From Paracoccaceae bacterium (lineage in GTDB: Bacteria > Pseudomonadota > Alphaproteobacteria > Rhodobacterales > Rhodobacteraceae), in contig JACKKJ010000003.1 of the NCBI GenBank assembly GCA_024236495.1, positions 304,529-368,528 of the forward strand: DNA of 64,000 nucleotides. The letters are read 5' to 3'. The notes beneath the pieces are model-generated. The model saw only the letters and a program-made list of their open reading frames with translations. It ran no database searches and was not told where the DNA came from. Of this stretch, positions 25,149 to 35,614 are shown one piece after another. Both the position numbers and the translations under genes were made by a program. How positions within the stretch are numbered: the stretch's first letter is position 1; each line of letters starts with the position of its first letter.

Positions 25149-25163
25149 TTAATCCGGTGTTAA
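25149..25163. promoter_or_regulatory. CtrA box TTAA-N7-TTAA upstream of cckA
   Basis: TTAA at 25149-25152 and 25160-25163 are separated by exactly seven bases, the full consensus for the alphaproteobacterial cell-cycle regulator CtrA. The site is 46 bp before the cckA start, and CckA is the kinase that feeds phosphate to CtrA. Confidence 0.7.
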
Positions 25164-25209
25164 GGATTCGCCGCTGCTATTGTGCAGATCGGGAACAGAG
25201 GATGACCGC

Positions 25210-27642
25210 GTGACGCTGAAGGCGCAGGAGCCCTTGGGGCGGGGCGGACGGATCGGCGGCCTTGCCCGCTACAGTTCGGTGCTGGCCGGGGGCGGCATCC
25301 TGCTGGCCCTCGTTGCCACTGTCGCGGGTGGAACGATGCACGGGGTTGCCTTCCTGGCCGCGGCCGCGACGCTTGTTGCCCTGTCGATCATCGTCGTGAC
25401 GGTTCAACACCGAAGACAAGGCGACGGCCAGCGACTTTCGGAAGCGCTGGCCAGGCTGGTTGCATGCGACCCGGTCGCAAGCTTCATCGAGGCGCCGGAC
25501 GGAACGATCAGCGATCGCAACGCCGCCGCCTCCGAAGAATTCGCGAACACCGCCAAGAGCCTGGCCGAGGCGCTGTCGCCGCTTGTCGCGGCACCCGGCC
25601 CGGTCCTGGACCGGCTGCGCCAGGGGGCGGCACGGACCGGCACGGCGCAAGAAGACCTGGTGACCGCGCGCGGGCATCTGCGATTGGTTGCGCATCCCGT
25701 CTCGGGCGGCACTCTCTGGCGCGTTCATCATGTGGGGGGCCAGGCGCTTGCGACCCGGCCGGGGGACCAGATCGGGCTGCCCATGATGGTCTTGTCGGGC
25801 GCCGATCATGTGCTTTTCATGAACGACGCCTTGCGCCGGCTGCTCGGGGCGCGGGTCGGAACGCTCGGGGCTGTCTTCGACCCCCTGCCGGTCCGGGGCG
25901 GCGAGATACGCGCGCTTGCCACCCCGTCCGGCTGTCACCGGGTCCTCGTCTCCGAAGTGGCGAGGCCGGGCCATCGACGGGAGCTTTACCTCATTCCCAT
26001 CCCGGCCGAGGTCGGCGGGCGCGAATCTGCCGGCCTTGGCGCGGCGGCCGCGTTGCCGGTCGCGCTGATGCTGCTGTCGCGCGGCGGCGCGCTGATCGAG
26101 GCGAATGCCGCCGCCCGCGCGCTTGTGGGCGATTTCGGTGCCGGCACCACCCTTGCCGGGCTTCTGGAAGGGCCGGGCCGGCCGGTCGGCGACTGGATCG
26201 CCGACGCCGCCGAGGGCAGGACCGAGGGCCGGCCCGAGGTGCTGCGCCTGCGCCGCCAGGACAGCGACACCTTCCTGCAGGTGACGCTGTCGCGCACGAT
26301 GACGCCCGAAGGCACGGGACTGATCGCGATCCTGTCGGATGCGACCCAGCTCAAGACGCTTGAGGCGCAGTTCGTGCAAAGCCAGAAGATGCAGGCGATC
26401 GGCCAGCTGGCCGGGGGGATCGCCCATGATTTCAACAACCTGCTGACCGCGATCAAGGGGCATTGCGATCTTCTGCTGCTGCGCCGCGGGCAAAGCGACC
26501 CGGACTATGCCGATCTGATGCAGATCGACCAGAACGCCAATCGCGCGGCCAGCCTGGTGCGCCAGCTTCTGGCCTTTTCACGCAAGCAGACGCTGAAGGC
26601 GCGGGCGATCGACCTGCGCGAGGCACTGGCAGACCTTGCGCATCTGCTGAACCGTCTGGTGGGCGAAAACATCCGCCTCGTCCTTGATCACGACCCGGCG
26701 CTGCACCCGATCCGGGCCGACCGTCGGCAACTCGAACAGGTCATCATGAACCTCGTTGTCAACGCCCGCGACGCCATGGCCGAGGGCGGGACCATCCGCA
26801 TCACCACCGAGAATGTCCACCTGGCGGAGGAACTTAGACGCGAACGGGCGAGCGTTCCGCCCGGCGACTATGTGATCGTTTCGGTCGCGGACGAGGGGAC
26901 GGGCATCCCACATGACCGGCTGCAGAAGATCTTCGAACCCTTCTACACGACCAAGCGGCAGGGCGAGGGGACGGGGCTTGGCCTGTCGATGGCCTACGGG
27001 ATCGTCAAGCAGACGGGTGGCTTCATCTTCTGTGACAGCCGCCCCGGCGAGGGCACGACGTTCCGACTGTACTTTCCGGCCCACAGCGGCGCCGACACCG
27101 CAGAACCCGACCCCGAGCCCGCGCCCGTCCGGACGGTGGCCCCCGCGCCGGTCCGGCGGGGCAATGCGACAATCCTGCTGGTGGAGGACGAGGCGCCTGT
27201 GCGGGCCTTTGCCGCGCGCGCGCTCAGGATGCGCGGCTATGTCGTCTTCGAGGCCGACTGCGCCGAGGCGGCGCTGGCGTTGCTGGAGGATCGCAAGCTG
27301 GCCGTCGATGTCTTTGTGACGGATGTCATCATGCCGGGCCTCGACGGGCCGACCTGGGTGCGCCAGGCTCTGGCCGACCGGCCTGGCGCGAGGGTCGTCT
27401 TCATGTCCGGCTATGCCGAGGAAAGCATTGCCGAAACCCGCGACCGGGTGCCGAACTCGGTCTTCCTGCCAAAGCCGTTCTCGCTTGCCGATCTTATCCG
27501 CACGGTTCAGGACCAGCTTGGCCCGATCCGATCCGGAGAGGATCAGGCCGGTCTGGACAGGGACGGTGCCGGCCCGCCCGCGAGCCCGCCGGCTCCAGAG
27601 CCCGGCCAGAAACGCGGCGAAGGTCAGTCGAGCGTTGCGTAA
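25210..27642 (+). CDS. cckA: Hybrid histidine kinase CckA
   Basis: Membrane kinase/phosphatase at the head of the CckA-ChpT-CtrA phosphorelay. The 810-residue protein has two N-terminal membrane helices (about 20-60), weak PAS-like regions, a HisKA dimerisation segment with phospho-histidine H406 in G-G-I-A-H-D-F-N-N-L-L, a HATPase domain (N-A-R-D-A-M, D-E-G-T-G-I-P, G-L-G-L-S) and a C-terminal receiver with phospho-aspartate D705 in V-T-D-V-I-M-P-G. GTG 25210 is chosen for its AGAGGA site. The 3' end overlaps the convergent sulfotransferase by 19 bases. Confidence 0.9.
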   Translation: MTLKAQEPLGRGGRIGGLARYSSVLAGGGILLALVATVAGGTMHGVAFLAAAATLVALSIIVVTVQHRRQGDGQRLSEALARLVACDPVASFIEAPDGTISDRNAAASEEFANTAKSLAEALSPLVAAPGPVLDRLRQGAARTGTAQEDLVTARGHLRLVAHPVSGGTLWRVHHVGGQALATRPGDQIGLPMMVLSGADHVLFMNDALRRLLGARVGTLGAVFDPLPVRGGEIRALATPSGCHRVLVSEVARPGHRRELYLIPIPAEVGGRESAGLGAAAALPVALMLLSRGGALIEANAAARALVGDFGAGTTLAGLLEGPGRPVGDWIADAAEGRTEGRPEVLRLRRQDSDTFLQVTLSRTMTPEGTGLIAILSDATQLKTLEAQFVQSQKMQAIGQLAGGIAHDFNNLLTAIKGHCDLLLLRRGQSDPDYADLMQIDQNANRAASLVRQLLAFSRKQTLKARAIDLREALADLAHLLNRLVGENIRLVLDHDPALHPIRADRRQLEQVIMNLVVNARDAMAEGGTIRITTENVHLAEELRRERASVPPGDYVIVSVADEGTGIPHDRLQKIFEPFYTTKRQGEGTGLGLSMAYGIVKQTGGFIFCDSRPGEGTTFRLYFPAHSGADTAEPDPEPAPVRTVAPAPVRRGNATILLVEDEAPVRAFAARALRMRGYVVFEADCAEAALALLEDRKLAVDVFVTDVIMPGLDGPTWVRQALADRPGARVVFMSGYAEESIAETRDRVPNSVFLPKPFSLADLIRTVQDQLGPIRSGEDQAGLDRDGAGPPASPPAPEPGQKRGEGQSSVA

Positions 27643-28214
27643 AGTGCGAAGTCGGCGGCCCGTTCGCGGCGCAGCCGCGCCTCGGTCTCTGGCGCAAGCT
27701 GCGTCGATCCCTCGGGCGAGACGTTCAGGCGCGGCAGGATGATCTCGAAATCCAGCCGATCCTCCAGGAATTCGATGAAGGCGCCGATGTTCTCATAGCG
27801 GAAAACCCGGTCGATGCCCGGGCCGTTGCCGGGGTCGAGGAACCGCGCCTGGCTGCCGACATCCGCGAAGCCGGGGCAGGGGTCCGCGAGGTGGGCGGTG
27901 ACGAAGCTGTCGAAGTCCATCCCGCGGGTGGACCGTTCCTTGATCGGGATCGCGTCGCGCTGGCGGTACCGGTACCAACTGCCCAGCCAGTCGATCGGCT
28001 CGCGCATCAGCGCAACCACGGTGAAATCCTCGCCCGCGGCCGATCGCAGGTAGGGCGCCAGAAACCGCTGATACCGGCGCACCGGCGTGTGCTTCAGCGC
28101 AGGGGGGTTCTGGATGGAAAGATTCGCCAGCGGCTGCAAGGCAGCCTCGATCGCCGTGGTGCCGGTCTTGGGCGTGGCCAGAAACACCAGCCGTTCCTTC
28201 CAGAATACAAGCAT
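27624..28214 (-). CDS. Sulfotransferase-family protein
   Basis: A 196-residue protein starting L-V-F-L-A-T-P-K-T-G-T-T-A-I-E, the PAPS 5'-phosphosulfate loop of sulfotransferases, with a V-V-A-L-M-R-E-P-I-D-W-L-G-S-W-Y-R-Y segment that matches the 3'-phosphate loop (R-x-P-x-x...S). It is short for the family and the acceptor is unknown. Its 3' end overlaps cckA; its promoter region is shared with recA and contains a perfect CtrA box. Confidence 0.72.
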   Translation of the reverse strand: MLVFWKERLVFLATPKTGTTAIEAALQPLANLSIQNPPALKHTPVRRYQRFLAPYLRSAAGEDFTVVALMREPIDWLGSWYRYRQRDAIPIKERSTRGMDFDSFVTAHLADPCPGFADVGSQARFLDPGNGPGIDRVFRYENIGAFIEFLEDRLDFEIILPRLNVSPEGSTQLAPETEARLRRERAADFALYATLD

Positions 28215-28257
28215 TCCCGTCCCTTTTCTTCAACCGGACGTCTTTGCCCGCCGGCCC

Positions 28258-28272
28258 TTAACTAAACTTTAA
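28258..28272. promoter_or_regulatory. CtrA box TTAA-N7-TTAA between sulfotransferase gene and recA
   Basis: TTAA at 28258-28261 and 28269-28272 with a seven-base spacer (CTAAACT). The site lies 44 bp before the sulfotransferase start and about 137 bp before recA, so it could act on either gene. Confidence 0.65.
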
Positions 28273-28309
28273 CCGCGAAAAGAAAAAGTCGGCTTCAGGA
28301 AGAATTGGA

Positions 28310-28338
28310 TTGTAATGTTCCCGTTTTGTCCGCATAGA
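28310..28338 (+). promoter_or_regulatory. Candidate recA promoter
   Basis: TTGTAA (28310-28315) and CATAGA (28333-28338) are spaced by 17 bases. The -10 is imperfect (three of six), but the position, just upstream of the LexA box, fits a repressed SOS promoter. Confidence 0.4.
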
Positions 28339-28343
28339 TATGC

Positions 28344-28358
28344 GAACAAGGCAAGAAC
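28344..28358. promoter_or_regulatory. LexA (SOS) box before recA
   Basis: GAAC-AAGGCAA-GAAC is a perfect copy, on the opposite strand, of the GTTC-N7-GTTC LexA box known from Rhodobacter and other alphaproteobacteria. It sits where recA transcription should begin. A degenerate second box, GTTC-N7-GTCC, lies at 28317-28331. Confidence 0.82.
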
Positions 28359-28408
28359 AAATGGCAGGATTGCCCCCCGTGGCGGGCTATGGAATAAGGA
28401 TGTGACCC

Positions 28409-29482
<1,074 letters not shown>

Positions 29483-29794
29483 GGGCCGCAAGCCAGCGAC
29501 ATGAGCGGGCCGCCCGGCAGGGTGGCCCGTTTGCGTTTCGACGGCTCCCGAATGCCGTGCGATCCCCGGGGGCGGTTCGACCCGTCCGGGCGGATGATCG
29601 GCAAGGCGCCGGACGTCTTCCGGGGCTGGCGCCACCGGACGTGCCGGCCTGGCCCGAACCGCGCGATCCGGCCTGCACGGCGCCGTCCCGGGCACCCTGC
29701 CGGCGGGCCCAAACCCTTGCTGGACAGGGGCGCGCACGGGGGATAAGAAACCCCAGCCGATTTCCCCTTGAAATACCCCGGGAGCCGCCGACAC
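29483..29794. other. recA-alaS intergenic region, 312 bp
   Basis: Apart from the recA terminator near 29506-29532 and the alaS ribosome site (GGGAG before 29795), this G+C-rich stretch holds no gene, riboswitch or T-box that I can recognise. Open frames through it are translations of random G+C-rich sequence. Confidence 0.6.
29506..29532 (+). terminator. Intrinsic terminator after recA
   Basis: CGGGCCGCC (29506-29514) pairs with GGTGGCCCG (29521-29529) over nine positions with one G-U pair, loop CGGCAG, followed by TTT. Confidence 0.72.
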
Positions 29795-32458
29795 ATGGCC
29801 AGCCTGAACGACATCCGCTCGACCTTCCTCGACTTCTTCCGGCGCAACGATCACCGGATCGTCGCAAGCTCTCCGCTTGTGCCGCGCAACGACCCGACGC
29901 TGATGTTCACGAACTCCGGCATGGTGCAGTTCAAGAACCTTTTCACCGGGGTCGAGACGCGCGACTACAACCGCGCCTCCACTGCGCAGAAATGCGTCCG
30001 CGCCGGCGGCAAGCACAACGACCTGGACAATGTGGGCTACACCGCGCGCCACCATACCTTCTTTGAAATGCTGGGAAATTTCTCGTTCGGCGACTACTTC
30101 AAGGCGCAGGCGATTCCCTATGCCTGGGAACTGCTGACGAAGGACTTCGGGCTGAACCGGGACAAGCTTTTGGTCACGGTCTATCACACCGACGACGAGG
30201 CGGCAGGGATCTGGAAGAAGGTCGCGGGGCTTTCCGACGACCGCATCATCCGCATCCCCACAGACGACAATTTCTGGCGCATGGGCCCGACCGGCCCCTG
30301 CGGCCCCTGCACCGAGATCTTCTATGACCACGGCGACCATATCTGGGGCGGCCCTCCGGGTTCGGCGCAGGAGGACGGCGACCGCTTCATCGAGATCTGG
30401 AACCTCGTCTTCATGCAGAACGAGCAGTTCGAGGACGGCACGATGCGCGCGCTCGACATGCAGTCGATCGACACCGGCATGGGGCTGGAGCGGATCGGCG
30501 CGCTTCTGCAGGGCAAGCACGACAACTACGACACCGACCTGATGCGCAGCCTGATCGAGGCCTCGGCGCATGCGACCTCGACCGATCCCGACGGGAAGGG
30601 CAAGATCCACCACCGGGTGATCGCCGACCACCTGCGCTCCACCTCGTTCCTGATCGCGGATGGCGTCATGCCCTCGAACGAGGGGCGCGGCTATGTGTTG
30701 CGGCGGATCATGCGCCGGGCGATGCGGCATGCGCACATGCTGGGCGCGCAGGACCCGGTCATGCACCGGCTGGTCGGCGCGCTGGTCCGTCAGATGGGCG
30801 GGGCCTATCCGGAGCTTCAGCGCGCTGAGGCGCTGATCGAGGAGACGCTGAAGCTGGAGGAGACGCGCTTCAAGCAGACGCTCGAGCGTGGCCTGAGGCT
30901 TCTTGACGACGAACTGGCGAAACTGGGCGAGGGGCAGGCGCTGCCGGGTGCCGCGGCCTTCCGGCTTTATGACACCTACGGCTTCCCGCTCGACCTGACG
31001 CAGGACGCGCTGAGAGAGAAGGGTCGCGCCGTCGATGTCGCCGGCTTCGACCACGCCATGGCCGAGCAGAAGGCCAAGGCGCGCGCCGCCTGGGCGGGTT
31101 CGGGCGAGGCGAAGGACGCCACGATCTGGTTCGACCTGGCCGAAAGGCACGGGCCGACGGAGTTCCTGGGCTACGACACCGAAACCGCCGAGGGCCAGGT
31201 CATCGCACTCGTGGCCGATGGCACCGAAACGGGCGCGGCAACGACGGGGGCCAAGGTTCAGATCGTCGTCAATCAGACGCCCTTCTACGCCGAAAGCGGC
31301 GGACAGGTGGGCGACAGCGGCCTGATCCGCACCGATACCGGCATGGCGAACGTGACCGACACCAGGAAGTCGGCCGGTGTCTTCATCCACATCGCCGAGG
31401 TGACCGAGGGCGAGATCGCCCGCGGCCAGCCTGCGAAGCTCGAGGTCGGCCACCGCCGCCGCAGCGCGATCCGCGCCAACCATTCGGCCACGCACCTTCT
31501 GCACGAGGCGCTGCGCCGCGCGCTTGGCGACCATGTGGCGCAGCGCGGCTCGCTCAACGCCGAGGACCGGCTGCGCTTCGACTTCAGCCATTCGAAGGCG
31601 CTGAGCCTGGACGAGCTTGCCGCAGTCGAGGCGGAGGTCAACGCCTTCATCCGCCAGAACACCCCGGTGGAGACGCGGATCATGACGCCCGACGACGCCC
31701 GCGCGCTTGGCGCGCAGGCCCTTTTCGGGGAAAAGTATGGCGATGAGGTGCGGGTGGTCTCGATGGGCACGCTTGCAGGCTCGGGCAAGGGGCAGGATGG
31801 CGACACCTATTCGCTGGAACTGTGCGGTGGCACCCATGTGGCGCGCACCGGCGACATCGGCGCCTTCGTGACGCTGGGCGACAGCGCGTCTTCTGCCGGC
31901 GTCCGCCGGATCGAGGCGCTGACCGGGCAGGCGGCGCTCGACTACCTGCGTGCGCAGGATGGACGGCTGGCCGAAGCTGCGCTGACGCTCAAGGCGCAGG
32001 CGGCGGATGTGCCGCTGCGGGTCAGGGCGCTTCTGGATGAACGCCGGGCGCTGCAGAACGAGGTCGCGCAACTGCGCCGCGAACTGGCCATGGGCGGCGG
32101 CGCGTCGGGCGGGCCGGAAGTGCGGGAAATCAACGGCGTGCGCTTCATCGCTCAGGTCGTCACAGGGGTGTCGGGCAAGGATCTTCCGGCGCTTGTCGAT
32201 GAATTGAAGGCGCGCGTCGGATCGGGCGCGGTGCTGGTCGTGGCCGATACCGGCGGCAAGGCCGCGGTGGCGGCGGGTGTGACCCAGGACCTGACGGCGC
32301 GGCTTTCGGCCGTCGATCTGGTCAAGGCCGCGGCGGAGGCGCTTGGCGGCAAGGGCGGCGGCGGCCGGCCGGACATGGCGCAGGCCGGGGGCGCCGATGC
32401 CACCAGGGCCGATGATGCCGTCAAGGCCGCCGAAGCGGTGATCGGAGGGATGAAATGA
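29795..32458 (+). CDS. alaS: Alanyl-tRNA synthetase
   Basis: Charges tRNA-Ala. The 887-residue product has the class II core (motif 1 start R-S-T-F-L-D-F-F, then V-L-R-R-I-M-R-R-A), the editing domain with zinc-type motifs (N-H-S-A-T-H-L-L-H and C-G-G-T-H-V) and the C-terminal C-Ala domain beginning L-R-R-E-L-A. ATG 29795 has a GGGAG site. The stop overlaps the DUF1330 start (ATGA). Confidence 0.97.
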   Translation: MASLNDIRSTFLDFFRRNDHRIVASSPLVPRNDPTLMFTNSGMVQFKNLFTGVETRDYNRASTAQKCVRAGGKHNDLDNVGYTARHHTFFEMLGNFSFGDYFKAQAIPYAWELLTKDFGLNRDKLLVTVYHTDDEAAGIWKKVAGLSDDRIIRIPTDDNFWRMGPTGPCGPCTEIFYDHGDHIWGGPPGSAQEDGDRFIEIWNLVFMQNEQFEDGTMRALDMQSIDTGMGLERIGALLQGKHDNYDTDLMRSLIEASAHATSTDPDGKGKIHHRVIADHLRSTSFLIADGVMPSNEGRGYVLRRIMRRAMRHAHMLGAQDPVMHRLVGALVRQMGGAYPELQRAEALIEETLKLEETRFKQTLERGLRLLDDELAKLGEGQALPGAAAFRLYDTYGFPLDLTQDALREKGRAVDVAGFDHAMAEQKAKARAAWAGSGEAKDATIWFDLAERHGPTEFLGYDTETAEGQVIALVADGTETGAATTGAKVQIVVNQTPFYAESGGQVGDSGLIRTDTGMANVTDTRKSAGVFIHIAEVTEGEIARGQPAKLEVGHRRRSAIRANHSATHLLHEALRRALGDHVAQRGSLNAEDRLRFDFSHSKALSLDELAAVEAEVNAFIRQNTPVETRIMTPDDARALGAQALFGEKYGDEVRVVSMGTLAGSGKGQDGDTYSLELCGGTHVARTGDIGAFVTLGDSASSAGVRRIEALTGQAALDYLRAQDGRLAEAALTLKAQAADVPLRVRALLDERRALQNEVAQLRRELAMGGGASGGPEVREINGVRFIAQVVTGVSGKDLPALVDELKARVGSGAVLVVADTGGKAAVAAGVTQDLTARLSAVDLVKAAAEALGGKGGGGRPDMAQAGGADATRADDAVKAAEAVIGGMK

Positions 32459-32751
32459 CCGAGACGAAGGGCGCGTTCTGGATCGCGCATGTGAAGGTTC
32501 TGGACGCGGAACGCTACGGCAAGTACGCGGCGCTTGCGGGCCCCGCGATCGCCAAGCACGGCGGCACCTTCCTTGCGCGGGGCGGCCGCTATGTCCAGCT
32601 TGAGGGCAACGACCGCCCCCGCAACGTCGTCGCGCGCTTCCCCTCGCTCGACGCGGCGGTGGCCTGCTATCACAGCCCCGAGTATCAGGAGGCGCTTTCC
32701 CATGCGCGCGGCGCATCGGAGCGCGACCTCATGGTTGTCGAGGAAGGCTGA
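32455..32751 (+). CDS. DUF1330 domain protein
   Basis: A 98-residue ferredoxin-like/dimeric alpha-beta-barrel protein: F-W-I-A-H-V-K-V-L-D, A-L-A-G-P-A-I-A-K-H-G-G, R-N-V-V-A-R-F-P-S-L and C-Y-H-S-P-E-Y are the DUF1330 pattern. It is coupled to alaS by a 4-base overlap. Function unknown; the family resembles small monooxygenase-like dimers. Confidence 0.85.
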   Translation: MTETKGAFWIAHVKVLDAERYGKYAALAGPAIAKHGGTFLARGGRYVQLEGNDRPRNVVARFPSLDAAVACYHSPEYQEALSHARGASERDLMVVEEG

Positions 32752-32842
32752 CGGCAACGCTTTTGCAACCCGAAGCGATCATGCTGCACCCGGCGCGGCC
32801 GATGCGCGCGACGAACACCCGAAACCGGGCGGAGGGCTAGGG

Positions 32843-33622
32843 ATGTGCCGCTGGGCTGCCTATACGGGCGCGCCGATCCTCCTGGAGGAGGTGGTCTGCC
32901 GTCCCGGCCATTCGCTGATCGAACAAAGCCACGGCGCCACGCAAAGCAAGACGGCGATCAATGCCGACGGCTTCGGCATCGCCTGGTATGGCGAACGTCC
33001 CGAGCCGGGGCTTTTCCGCGACATCCTGCCGGCCTGGTCCGACCCAAACCTGCGATCCATCACCGCGCAGGTGCGCTCGGGGCTGTTTCTGGCGCATGTG
33101 CGCGCCTCGACCGGCACCGCCACCAGCCGCAACAACTGCCATCCCTTCGCGGTGGGGCGCTGGTCCTTCATGCACAACGGCCAGATCGGCGGCTTCGACC
33201 GGATCCGGCGCGAGGTGGACATGATGATCCCCGACGCGCTTTACCCCCAGCGCAGGGGCGCGACCGACAGCGAGGCGCTGTTTCTGGTCGCGCTGAGCGA
33301 GGGGCTGGACGAAGACCCGATGGGCGCCTTCGCGCGTGCGGTCGGCCGGCTGGAACGCTTGTCGCGCGACCGCGGCGTTGCCCCTCATGTGCGGCTCTCG
33401 GCGGCCTTCAGCGACGGTAAGACGCTTTTCGCCTGCCGCTACGCCACCGACGACTTCGCCCCGACGCTCTATCACCGCTGGTCGGACCGGTTCGGTGGCC
33501 GCGCCGTCGTCTCCGAACCGCTGGAACTGGGCGAATGCTGGGACGCCGTCGCGCCCGGCAGTTTCTGCGTCTTCACAGAAGGCGCGGTCGAGACGCGCGC
33601 CTTCGTCCCCGTCCTGTCCTGA
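32843..33622 (+). CDS. Class II glutamine amidotransferase (YafJ-like)
   Basis: A 259-residue Ntn-hydrolase. After removal of Met1 the nucleophile is Cys2 (M-C-R-W-A-A-Y), and the glutamine-site residues H-V-R-A-S-T and N-N-C-H-P-F...H-N-G-Q-I are in place. It resembles YafJ and the EgtC of ergothioneine synthesis, but no other egt genes are nearby, so the substrate (some gamma-glutamyl compound) is unknown. A GGAGGG site precedes ATG 32843; longer open frames upstream are not credible. It is followed by a hairpin shared with typA. Confidence 0.85.
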   Translation: MCRWAAYTGAPILLEEVVCRPGHSLIEQSHGATQSKTAINADGFGIAWYGERPEPGLFRDILPAWSDPNLRSITAQVRSGLFLAHVRASTGTATSRNNCHPFAVGRWSFMHNGQIGGFDRIRREVDMMIPDALYPQRRGATDSEALFLVALSEGLDEDPMGAFARAVGRLERLSRDRGVAPHVRLSAAFSDGKTLFACRYATDDFAPTLYHRWSDRFGGRAVVSEPLELGECWDAVAPGSFCVFTEGAVETRAFVPVLS

Positions 33623-33641
33623 GGGACGCGCGAATTGGAAA

Positions 33642-33668
33642 GGGGGCCGCCCATGAAAGGCCGCCCCC
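33642..33668. terminator. Bidirectional hairpin between YafJ-like gene and typA
   Basis: GGGGGC and GCC (33642-33651, one C-C mismatch) pair with GGC and GCCCCC (33659-33668), loop CATGAAA. It separates two convergent genes. No strong T tract on either side. Confidence 0.55.
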
Positions 33669-33691
33669 CTCAGGTTCCGTGACTGACCCGG

Positions 33692-35509
33692 TCAGGCGAC
33701 CTTGGCCTGACGCTTGCGCTCGTGCGGGTCAAGGAAGCGCTTGCGCAGGCGCACGATCCTTGGCGTCACCTCTACCAGCTCGTCGTCCTGCACATAGGCG
33801 ATCGCCTCTTCCAGGCTCATCCGTACCGGCGGCGTCAGGCGCACCGCCTCGTCCGTGCCCGACGCGCGGACGTTGGTCAGTTTCTTGCCCTTCAAGGGGT
33901 TCACTTCCAGGTCGTTGTCGCGCGAATGCTCGCCGATGATCATGCCTTCGTAGATCTGTTCCTGCGCGCCGATGAAAAGCCGCCCGCGTTCTTCGAGGTT
34001 CCACAGCGCATAGGCCACCGACACCCCGTTCTCCATCGAGATCAGCACCCCTTCGCGCCGTCCCTGGATCGGCCCCTTGTAGGGCGACCAGCCGTGGAAG
34101 ATGCGGTTCAGCACGCCAGTGCCGCGCGTGTCGGTCAGAAACTGGCCGTGATAGCCGATCAGCCCGCGCGAGGGCACATGGGCGACGATGCGTGTCTTGC
34201 CCGCGCCGGCGGGGCGCATCTCGACCAGTTCGCCCTTGCGCTCGCCGGTCAGCTTGTCGATCACCGCGCCGGTATATTCGTCATCGACGTCGATGATCGC
34301 TTCCTCGATCGGTTCCAGCCGTTCGCCGTTCTCCTCGCGCATGATCACGCGCGGGCGGGAGATCGACAGTTCGAACCCCTCGCGGCGCATGTTCTCGATC
34401 AGGACGCCCATCTGCAGTTCGCCGCGGCCCGAAACGACAAAGGCCTCGCCGCCCGGCGTGTCCTCCACCCGGATCGCCACGTTCATCTCGGCTTCCTTCA
34501 TCAGCCGTTCGCGGATGACGCGCGACTGGACCTTGCCGCCGTCCTTGCCGGCCAGCGGGCTGTCGTTGATCCCGAAGGTGACGGAGATGGTCGGCGGGTC
34601 GATCGGCTGGGCGGGCAGGGCGGTATCCACCTCAAGCGCGCACAGCGTATCGGCCACGGTCGCCTTGGACATCCCGGCCAGGGTGACGATGTCGCCCGCC
34701 TGCGCCTCGTCGATCGGCTGTTGTGCCAGGCCGCGGAAGGCCAGGATCTTGGTCACGCGGAACTGTTCGATGCGTTCGCTGCCGCGCGACAGCGCCTTCA
34801 GCGTCTCGCCGACCTTCAGCTTTCCGCTTTCGACGCGGCCGGTCAGGATGCGACCGATGAACGGGTCGGCCGACAGCGTCGTCGCCAGCATGCGGAACGG
34901 TTCTTCGGCGCGCGCGATCTGGGCGGGCGCGGGCACATGGCGCACGATCAGGTCGAAAAGTGCCGACAGATCCTTGCGCGGCCCCTCAAGGCTTTCATCG
35001 GCCCAGCCGGACCGCCCGGAGGCGTAAAGGTGGGGGAAGTCGAGCTGTTCGTCATTGGCGCCGAGGTTGGCGAACAGGTCGAACACCTCGTTCAGCGCGC
35101 GGTCGGGTTCTGCGTCGGGCTTGTCGACCTTGTTGAGGACGACGATCGGGCGCAGCCCCAGCGCCAGCGCCTTCGACGTGACGAACTTCGTCTGCGGCAT
35201 CGGGCCTTCGGCGGCATCGACCAGAAGGACGACGCCGTCCACCATGCTCAGGATCCGCTCCACCTCGCCGCCGAAATCGGCGTGGCCGGGCGTATCGACG
35301 ATGTTGACGCGCGCGCCCTTCCACTCGACGCTGGTGCACTTTGCCAGAATCGTGATCCCGCGTTCGCGTTCGATGTCGTTGCTGTCCATCGCGCGTTCGG
35401 CAACGGACTGGTTTTCCCGGAACGCGCCGGACTGCTTGAGAAGCTCGTCGACAAGGGTCGTCTTGCCGTGGTCGACGTGCGCGATGATCGCGATGTTGCG
35501 AAGGTCCAT
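33692..35509 (-). CDS. typA: Translational GTPase TypA/BipA
   Basis: Ribosome-associated GTPase used in ribosome assembly at low temperature and in stress. The 605-residue protein has G1 A-H-V-D-H-G-K-T-T, G3 D-T-P-G-H-A-D-F, G4 N-K-V-D-K and the TypA-specific C-terminal domain (R-G-T-G-V-L-N-R-I-F). It is monocistronic on the minus strand. Confidence 0.97.
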   Translation of the reverse strand: MDLRNIAIIAHVDHGKTTLVDELLKQSGAFRENQSVAERAMDSNDIERERGITILAKCTSVEWKGARVNIVDTPGHADFGGEVERILSMVDGVVLLVDAAEGPMPQTKFVTSKALALGLRPIVVLNKVDKPDAEPDRALNEVFDLFANLGANDEQLDFPHLYASGRSGWADESLEGPRKDLSALFDLIVRHVPAPAQIARAEEPFRMLATTLSADPFIGRILTGRVESGKLKVGETLKALSRGSERIEQFRVTKILAFRGLAQQPIDEAQAGDIVTLAGMSKATVADTLCALEVDTALPAQPIDPPTISVTFGINDSPLAGKDGGKVQSRVIRERLMKEAEMNVAIRVEDTPGGEAFVVSGRGELQMGVLIENMRREGFELSISRPRVIMREENGERLEPIEEAIIDVDDEYTGAVIDKLTGERKGELVEMRPAGAGKTRIVAHVPSRGLIGYHGQFLTDTRGTGVLNRIFHGWSPYKGPIQGRREGVLISMENGVSVAYALWNLEERGRLFIGAQEQIYEGMIIGEHSRDNDLEVNPLKGKKLTNVRASGTDEAVRLTPPVRMSLEEAIAYVQDDELVEVTPRIVRLRKRFLDPHERKRQAKVA

Positions 35510-35614
35510 AAGTCTACCTTGATCCTGAGGTTGGCGCCCCGATAGAGGAATTCCCGGGCAAAGGCTAGGCCCTCGGGGAAAACGCCGGGAAATCTGGCGC
35601 GGGGTGCGGCGGGA

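Noticed and set aside
29533..29794. Plus- and minus-strand open frames in the recA-alaS gap
   Set aside because: Proline/arginine-rich translations with no ribosome site, typical of random G+C-rich DNA.
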